Shown here one piece after another: positions 58,873 through 64,000 of a stretch of 64,000 nt of DNA. This DNA is from a virus. The notes under the pieces were generated by a model. It was not told where the DNA came from. It saw only the letters and a program-made list of their open reading frames with translations, and did no database searches. The stretch covers positions 1-64,000 of the IMG/VR virus record IMGVR_UViG_3300030329_003470; one strand, 5' to 3'. Each line of letters starts with the position of its first letter. Positions within the stretch are counted from its first letter, which is position 1. Position numbers and translations under genes: made by a program.

Positions 58873-59583
58873 CTACGTACAGAATTCTTCGTAAAGAAGA
58901 TAATCATAGCGGTTATAACCTCGGTGCCAATAAAGGAAGTCTTTTGACAAATTAGAAAATTTTACAATACGATTATAACTTTCTCCTGCTCTGTTTGAAT
59001 GTAATCTTGGTTCAGGAGTTACATTTAACTCTTTTGCAATTTCGTCCCACGATTCTTCAAATTTATCTGAATCAAAAACTTTTATAAAATTTTCTTTTAG
59101 TGCAGTTCTGGCTCTTTGATATTTTGTTTCTATAGGTAATGCATGAGTTTGTCCAAGATATTTTCCATAAATCCATAATGTTATAAAATTGCCAGACATT
59201 AATGAAAGATGAGTTGCAAAATCTTTATCTAACTCGTGTCCGTAATTACTATCATAGTTGAAATGTGATATATCTCTGTGTAAAGGATGTCTTATCCAAG
59301 TGTAATGTTTGCCAGGCTGTTCACTGTTTGTATAATGTCCACAAACTATTGATGCATCACCAGTAGATTGTTTTTCATATGTTCTAAGAAATGCTTGTTT
59401 GATTGGTTCTTTGGGATTGAATGCAGGATCTTCACTTACTCTGTAGTATCTTCTATCTCCATACAAAGGATACACAACTAAAGTTGAACCTTTTGGTAAT
59501 TGTCCTATGTATTCTCTATGAGCCAGTCGTAATTGTAGACTACTTCCTGCTGTTTTAGGTATATGATGAAAACAATATTGCAC
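58873..59583 (-). CDS. Sulfotransferase-like protein in the capsid module
   Basis: The protein has 236 residues. HHIPKTAGSS at 6-15 is the sulfate-donor loop, and YTWIRHPLHRDISHFNY near 94-110 the 3'-phosphate site. GTG start with TTTAAATA five bases before. It lies far from the glycan island, among virion genes, and has different flanks from the copy at 22101. It might modify a virion protein or host glycan. Confidence 0.75.
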   Translation of the reverse strand: MQYCFHHIPKTAGSSLQLRLAHREYIGQLPKGSTLVVYPLYGDRRYYRVSEDPAFNPKEPIKQAFLRTYEKQSTGDASIVCGHYTNSEQPGKHYTWIRHPLHRDISHFNYDSNYGHELDKDFATHLSLMSGNFITLWIYGKYLGQTHALPIETKYQRARTALKENFIKVFDSDKFEESWDEIAKELNVTPEPRLHSNRAGESYNRIVKFSNLSKDFLYWHRGYNRYDYLLYEEFCT

Positions 59584-59588
59584 ACTGA

Positions 59589-59596
59589 TATTTAAA
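59589..59596 (-). promoter_or_regulatory. Late-type element TTTAAATA, leaderless GTG gene
   Basis: Ends five bases before GTG 59583. Confidence 0.5.
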
Positions 59597-59611
59597 TCAG
59601 TAATGTGTGAC

Positions 59612-60550
59612 TTATATTTTTTTGATTTTATCTAAAATGTCGTTACCAAAGAAGTCTTTGTATTTGTCATACAATGGTGACCATAAAGTTTTTAACTTGC
59701 TAATTTCTTCTTCTGGCCATGTAATAACTTCTTCAATACCTAATTTTTCTTGTTTAGATTCACTAGTCTTGATTTCTTCTGCGTCAGCAACTGATTGTGC
59801 TCTTTCTTTTCTTGCCGCTAAAAACCCAGCCTGTGTAAAATGTGTTTGATCTTCTGCACTCAACGAACTCCAGAAACTGTCATTCAATAAAATTGAAGTT
59901 ACATACATCGAATGTTTAGTATCTGCAACATATTTTTGTGATCTGTGTGCATCAGCATGATATCTAGGGTAAGTTGTTTGTGTAACATTAACTTTGTCCC
60001 AGTCTGTTTTTGAATCAGTTAAACGATCTACTTTTTTTGCACCTACCATGTCAATCATGTCAGCGTGTACAGGATTTCTCCATCTAGAATATGTTTTGCC
60101 AGCAAAATCTTCTATTGATCTTATAGGAGTGTTTGATGCTGTGCATCTGTATCCGCCTGAATATGTAAATGATAATCCACGTACCTGTGTCTTTTCATAT
60201 AGATGTGCAAAAAGTGATTTGCCAATTTCTCCTTCAAAAACTCTTGATGCATGATCGTGATCTTTGAATAGATAAGGCATTGATAAAGCATAAAAATCTG
60301 TAGCGTCATAATCGCCTAGTATATCAGAAAACAGTTGGCTACATTGTACTCTACCTTCTTTCAATTCTAAGAAAGGATCACAAATTAAACCGTCAAGATA
60401 CTTGTTTTGGTAGTCTGTAAGTGTAAGAATCTCTATCTCATACTTGTTATTTGTAAGTGTATCTAGATGTTTCTGAAAATCTTCAGCAGTTCTAATGAAA
60501 AGTTCTGCTGGTTCATGAAACAATAACCATTTAATTTTTTGTCTTGCCAT
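59612..60550 (-). CDS. TRAP solute-binding-protein (DctP-like) homologue without signal peptide
   Basis: The protein has 312 residues. YALSMPYLFKDHDHASRVFEGEIGKSLF is the DctP middle motif, GYRCTASNTPIRSIEDFAGKTY the ligand-side strand, and the C-terminal helices WSSLSAEDQTHFTQAGFLAA to RAQSVADAEEIKTSES are typical of TRAP binding proteins. It starts MARQKIKWLLFHEP and has no signal peptide. GGAG lies before the ATG under a CATAAATA late element, so strong late expression is expected. It stands between capsid and tail genes, so a virion or cytoplasmic role is likely, not transport. Confidence 0.75.
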   Translation of the reverse strand: MARQKIKWLLFHEPAELFIRTAEDFQKHLDTLTNNKYEIEILTLTDYQNKYLDGLICDPFLELKEGRVQCSQLFSDILGDYDATDFYALSMPYLFKDHDHASRVFEGEIGKSLFAHLYEKTQVRGLSFTYSGGYRCTASNTPIRSIEDFAGKTYSRWRNPVHADMIDMVGAKKVDRLTDSKTDWDKVNVTQTTYPRYHADAHRSQKYVADTKHSMYVTSILLNDSFWSSLSAEDQTHFTQAGFLAARKERAQSVADAEEIKTSESKQEKLGIEEVITWPEEEISKLKTLWSPLYDKYKDFFGNDILDKIKKI

Positions 60551-60571
60551 TGCTGTTCTCCTATAATGCTT

Positions 60572-60579
60572 TATTTATG
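60572..60579 (-). promoter_or_regulatory. Late promoter CATAAATA for the TRAP-like gene
   Basis: Leader of about 15 bases with TAGGAG before ATG 60550; overlaps the stop of the upstream gene. Confidence 0.5.
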
Positions 60580-61243
60580 CTATTTTTTCTGTATTATTAC
60601 CAATTATGGTATCTTCTAATTCTTTGTTGTTATACAGGTTAAAATACCATAGTTTATGCCCTATTTCAGTTAACATTTTATCTCTTATTTCGTCTTTTTC
60701 AGAGAACAAAAAGTTGTAACTAGCAACGTTCCAAAAATCACTTTTGGATCTAAACAAATTTGCCACTATTTTCCAATCATATGTATTGTCCTTAGGCAGT
60801 AGTTCTTGCATCGCCCTTTTATTTTTTGTAAGATGTGTCCAATGATTATCTTGTGGTTGTTCCCAAAATCCTATCTCACTGTTGTTTAATAGTTGTTGGA
60901 ATGTCCAATTTTTTAGCAAATAATCAAGGCTTTGTGATTTGTTTTTCTGTTTTTGCAGTGCTTCTATGTATTTTTTAGAAGTAGTAGACATTGTTGTAAT
61001 TTTTGGGAAGAAAGAATGCACAGTTGGATGAAAAAATTTATCACCTCTACTATCTAATATTATAATTTCATCTAATTGTTGTAAATTTAATAATGATTCA
61101 ACATATTGGAAATATTTTAATGTAGGTTTTGCTAACATTCTAACGTTAGGGCAAACAAGTACCATTTTATTTTTAATGTAATCAGCAAAGTTACCGTGTG
61201 ACAGTTGCATACCATCATAAATTTCAACATCAAAATTAAACAT
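60575..61243 (-). CDS. Redoxin-like protein next to gp23
   Basis: The protein has 222 residues. NKMVLVCPNVRMLAKPTLKY and LDEIIILDSRGDKFFHPTV recall the strand-helix and central strand of peroxiredoxins, but the catalytic Cys motif (TPxC) is missing. The C-terminal half is helical and aromatic (DYLLKNWTFQQLLNN, FWNVASYNFLF). CTTAAATA six bases before the ATG. Function uncertain; a redoxin-fold structural role is one option. Confidence 0.5.
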   Translation of the reverse strand: MFNFDVEIYDGMQLSHGNFADYIKNKMVLVCPNVRMLAKPTLKYFQYVESLLNLQQLDEIIILDSRGDKFFHPTVHSFFPKITTMSTTSKKYIEALQKQKNKSQSLDYLLKNWTFQQLLNNSEIGFWEQPQDNHWTHLTKNKRAMQELLPKDNTYDWKIVANLFRSKSDFWNVASYNFLFSEKDEIRDKMLTEIGHKLWYFNLYNNKELEDTIIGNNTEKIA

Positions 61244-61249
61244 ATGAAA

Positions 61250-61257
61250 TATTTAAG
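61250..61257 (-). promoter_or_regulatory. Late-type element CTTAAATA, leaderless
   Basis: Ends six bases before ATG 61243. Confidence 0.5.
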
Positions 61258-61275
61258 TTGCGGAAGTACCGCCAC

Positions 61276-61305
61276 AAAAAAAGGCGACATAAAGCCGCCT
61301 TTTTT
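61276..61305. terminator. Terminator after gp23
   Basis: A-run, GGCGAC-ATAAA-GCCGCC stem and T-run. The stem bases match those of 48778-48806. Confidence 0.85.
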
Positions 61306-61326
61306 CGAAAATTGGTAAGCCTTGGC

Positions 61327-62499
61327 TTACTTGAATTTTAAGTTTCCTGAAGTTACTGCTACTAATCCAACGTAGTCTGCCGCGTTACCTAGTGAAGATG
61401 CAGTGTTTGTTAATTCAACATAACCGTATCTTGTTAGGAAACCAACAACTGGTTCGAAAGTTGCAGGATCAAGAACAACGCCACTTGACATTAAAGGTAT
61501 GTAAGGACAGTAGAACGCCGGAGCGTCTGCCTCACTTGAACCTTTGTAACCAACTAGGATTGAAGTACCGTCAGCCGCGTATGCGTCTACGTATACTCTC
61601 ATTGAAGCATTTAACGTACCAACAAATTTTGTGTTAGTAGGTGCTTCAAATGTACCTTCAGTTGATCTTGCAAATGCTGAAGTTGTTGCTGATTGAAGAA
61701 TAGTTAAAGCAGTTGGAGATACTACCGCGTAGTTTCCAGCGCCTCTTCTAGTTCTTGTAGCGATTTGGTTTGCTACTCTGTTGATTAACACAGCCAAAGC
61801 CGCGTGTTCGTCACCAACGAAAGTTGCAGTACCAGATACAGCCGCTTGGTCAAAAGTTTCAGCGGCAGAGCCAGCCAAAGTTCTTAATGAACCAATGATT
61901 TCTTGGTCAATCTCAGCAGTAATCTCTTGAGCCAAAGCCGCCATGATTTCTGCTTCTACGTCTATACCTTGTTGTGCTTGAGCATCTTGAGCCGCTTCAA
62001 AAGTCCATCTTGCAGATAGTTTTCTTGATTTCGCCTCAACTGGTTGTTTCAAGATTTGAATTGATAATCTCTTACCAGGTGTACCTTCTAAAGATGCTGT
62101 AGAAGCCGCTTTAGGAGTTGTGTTGTTCTGGTTACCAGCGTATGCTTTCGCTATTTTGAACGGAGATAATGCTTCTTCACCAGCAGTTGTGTTCGAACTT
62201 ACTGTGTCTGCATATCTTATTCTTAGTGTGTGGATCTGTCCAACCGGACCAGTCATTGGTTGTACACCAACGATCTCGTTCGCTATAACAGTAGGCATAA
62301 CCCTACGTATTACTGGAAGAATCACTCTGTTTAGAGTAGCAACGTTACCTGCCGATGTAGCACCTGCAGTTGCTTGTTCTGACAAATATTTCTTAGTGTT
62401 TTCTAAGATAACATCCATCGTCTTTTTCTTGTTGCCGTCTAAACCTTCAGTTAGAGCCTGTTTAGTTTCGCTCCATTTAGATTCAAATAGTTCTGACAT
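61327..62499 (-). CDS. 23: Major capsid protein gp23
   Basis: The protein has 390 residues and an HK97 fold. LNRVILPVIRRVMPTVIANE, IVGVQPMTGPVGQIHTLRIRY and EAEIMAALAQEITAEIDQEI are hallmark gp23 segments. A protease-removable N-terminal region of about 40 to 60 residues precedes this core. T4 gp23 is 521, so this is a compact version. AAGGGG lies in the leader. Confidence 0.95.
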   Translation of the reverse strand: MSELFESKWSETKQALTEGLDGNKKKTMDVILENTKKYLSEQATAGATSAGNVATLNRVILPVIRRVMPTVIANEIVGVQPMTGPVGQIHTLRIRYADTVSSNTTAGEEALSPFKIAKAYAGNQNNTTPKAASTASLEGTPGKRLSIQILKQPVEAKSRKLSARWTFEAAQDAQAQQGIDVEAEIMAALAQEITAEIDQEIIGSLRTLAGSAAETFDQAAVSGTATFVGDEHAALAVLINRVANQIATRTRRGAGNYAVVSPTALTILQSATTSAFARSTEGTFEAPTNTKFVGTLNASMRVYVDAYAADGTSILVGYKGSSEADAPAFYCPYIPLMSSGVVLDPATFEPVVGFLTRYGYVELTNTASSLGNAADYVGLVAVTSGNLKFK

Positions 62500-62524
62500 T
62501 TGATCTTTTCCCCTTAGTTTATTG

Positions 62525-63589
62525 TTATATACCCGCCAACTTACGGATATTTGTTAATTCAGCATCTTCTCTTACGGCTCTGTCACCTTTTGCTTCACTA
62601 ATAACTTGTTTAGTTGATGCAACTGGTTTCTCAGCCATAACGTGAGGTAGATACTTGTCGAATGAAGCCTGTAACTTGTCAGTTTGCACTGACTCTAATA
62701 GTTGAGCCATAACTTCACCCTTTGTTTTGCCCAATGGTTTGAGCATCTCAGCCATCTTTTCCTTGCGTTCCATCAAATCCGATTGTCTTTTGGCTTCCGC
62801 CTCTTTGGATTCAATCACCGCTTTTTTCTCTTCGACAGCCTTCTCAGCGTCTTTTAACTTCAAAGTAGTTTCATCAACCACTTTCATTAACTTCGCAGTC
62901 TCAGATTTCTCATTTAAGTAAGAATTCTGGTACTCAGAAGCAAACGCCTCGAATATTTTCTTACCAAAGTTGACTTCTCTTGCCGCTGTAATGTCTTCCT
63001 TCAGAGATTTTAACTCTTCAGCAAGTTTTTTGTTAACAGCATTCTCTACAACTTTAGCAGATTTTGTTACGAAAGCCTCTTTCATCTTAGCCATTTGTTT
63101 TTTGGCTTCGGCTACTAGTTTAACTTTCGTCTCCACAACGCCTTTTTTGTCTTCATGGAATTCTTTAATTTCTTTTGCAAGAGCGTTTACTACAAACTCT
63201 TCCATTTTCTTAAAGTTTTCATGAACACCTTTACGGTCGCCATGTAGTTCTTTTAACTCTTCTGATAATTTCTTCATTATAAACTCTTGAAGTTTAGCAG
63301 AATGAGCGCCTACGTTTTCTTTGTAAGCAATTTTTTCTTGTGCTAGTGCTTTTCTGTCTTCAACAAACTTTGTGATTTCCTCAGATAATTTCTCAGTCAT
63401 CATTTTGTCTATTGCTTCGATCATGTTTGCTTTGTCGTGTTCGTATCTTTTAGCAAACTCTTCTCTCAGTTCCGCACCTACAGTTTCTTTATTTTCCTTG
63501 ATTTTTGAATCCCAAGCCTCTTGAATGCTTTTTTGAACATCTTCTGAGATTGCTCCAGATTCAACAAGTTTTGATATTGCGTCTATCAT
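62525..63589 (-). CDS. 22: Prohead core scaffold gp22
   Basis: The 354 residues form one long charged coiled coil with repeats of K/E heptads. The C-terminus EDAELTNIRKLAGI is the reference for the motif shared with three other proteins. gp22 assembles the core around which gp23 builds, then is digested by gp21. Starts one base after the gp21 stop. Confidence 0.85.
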   Translation of the reverse strand: MIDAISKLVESGAISEDVQKSIQEAWDSKIKENKETVGAELREEFAKRYEHDKANMIEAIDKMMTEKLSEEITKFVEDRKALAQEKIAYKENVGAHSAKLQEFIMKKLSEELKELHGDRKGVHENFKKMEEFVVNALAKEIKEFHEDKKGVVETKVKLVAEAKKQMAKMKEAFVTKSAKVVENAVNKKLAEELKSLKEDITAAREVNFGKKIFEAFASEYQNSYLNEKSETAKLMKVVDETTLKLKDAEKAVEEKKAVIESKEAEAKRQSDLMERKEKMAEMLKPLGKTKGEVMAQLLESVQTDKLQASFDKYLPHVMAEKPVASTKQVISEAKGDRAVREDAELTNIRKLAGI

Positions 63590-63590
63590 G

Positions 63591-64000
63591 TTATTTTAGG
63601 TCCTTTATTATGTTGGTTAGTGCATCTTTTAGATACCTTTGTGCTTTTGCGTCATTTCTAACTTCAGCGGCCAGACCCTTTGCCATATGTCCACCTTTTG
63701 TATTCATAAGATGTTCATATATTGGCGTAGGATAAGCACCTGGTGCCGAAGGTTGGGCCACAACATCAACTGTGATGATCTCAAAGTCTGAAACTTCGCC
63801 GCTTCCGTATTCGTTAATGTTTCCACTACCTCTACTTGAAACGCCTAGTTTCACACCTGATTCCAACATAGTTTTGACAAGTTGACCCATCGGTGTTGGT
63901 AAAATTTTCATTTTACCATATCCATTTGGTCCGTCCATCCACATTTCAGTAATCATGTGAGATACACGGTCCAAATTAATTTTTAAATCGTCTGGATGAT
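63591..64000 (-). CDS. 21: Prohead protease gp21, C-terminal part (cut by window edge)
   Basis: The frame is open from the window edge to TAA at 63591, about 136 codons visible. GVKLGVSSRGSGNINEYGSG holds the catalytic Ser of the U9/herpes-type maturation protease (vSsRG), followed by DFEIITVDVVAQPSAPGAYP. It cleaves gp22, gp23 and internal proteins in the prohead. The C-terminal tail is helical and basic. Confidence 0.85.
   Translation of the reverse strand, partial: HPDDLKINLDRVSHMITEMWMDGPNGYGKMKILPTPMGQLVKTMLESGVKLGVSSRGSGNINEYGSGEVSDFEIITVDVVAQPSAPGAYPTPIYEHLMNTKGGHMAKGLAAEVRNDAKAQRYLKDALTNIIKDLK

Overview
The window is part of the chromosome of an AT-rich, T4-like marine myovirus. The evidence is the T4 core set: replication and recombination genes (gp41, gp61, a probable gp62, UvsW, UvsY, UvsX, gp32) and morphogenesis genes (gp4, gp13 to gp19, gp21, gp22, gp23). 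There are no photosynthesis genes, rRNA, tRNA, integrase, insertion sequences or CRISPR arrays here. The low GC (about one third by eye), compact layout and protein resemblance to pelagiphage and cyanophage T4-like genomes point to a SAR11 (Pelagibacter) or picocyanobacterial host. I lean towards SAR11, but the window alone does not settle it.

Layout. 1-4.4 kb: a cut-off unknown gene, a small secreted protein, helicase gp41, primase gp61 and a late structural protein. 4.4-10.5 kb: a second replication/repair block with a miniature DnaE-like protein, a zinc-finger protein, a gp62-like protein, UvsW, a HARP-like protein coupled to UvsW, and an SprT-like metalloprotease. 10.5-25.1 kb: a glycan island with two divergent arms from a promoter region near 19.86 kb. 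It encodes four related GT-B-like proteins, GT61 and GT-A enzymes, AsnB, two FkbM methyltransferases, two SGNH-like proteins, a sulfotransferase, 2OG-Fe(II) oxygenases and an NAD-dependent epimerase. 25-30.6 kb: a further 2OG oxygenase, glycosyltransferase and HAD phosphatase, then UvsY, UvsX, a 32-residue membrane peptide and gp32. 30.7-43.1 kb: head-associated proteins, terminase (gp16, gp17), gp4, tail tube, sheath and a tube-initiator-like protein. 43.2-48.8 kb: HNH-like protein, dNMP kinase, 2OG oxygenase, neck proteins gp13/gp14, gp15 and a Nudix hydrolase. 48.8-57.8 kb: a run of repeat-rich fibre proteins. 57.9-64 kb: small structural and membrane proteins, a sulfotransferase, a TRAP-type solute-binding-protein homologue without a signal peptide, a redoxin-like protein, capsid gp23, scaffold gp22 and the end of protease gp21.

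Expression signals. Two promoter classes are visible. Sigma70-type promoters with 16-17 bp spacers precede primase, the HARP-uvsW operon, the right arm of the glycan island, the uvsX unit, dNMP kinase and Nudix. T4-late-type elements with the core TAAATA precede structural genes. In many cases the element lies only 5-9 bases before the start codon and there is no usable Shine-Dalgarno sequence. These mRNAs should therefore be leaderless or nearly so. Genes with a longer late leader carry strong GGAG-type ribosome sites.

Most notable observations: apparent absence of GCWGC over 64 kb with synonymous Ala codons chosen to avoid it; widespread leaderless architecture; a mini-DnaE gene; a HARP-like protein coupled to UvsW; a TRAP-binding-protein homologue in the capsid module; and a short E..I.KLAG motif shared by the scaffold C-terminus and several unknown head-region proteins.
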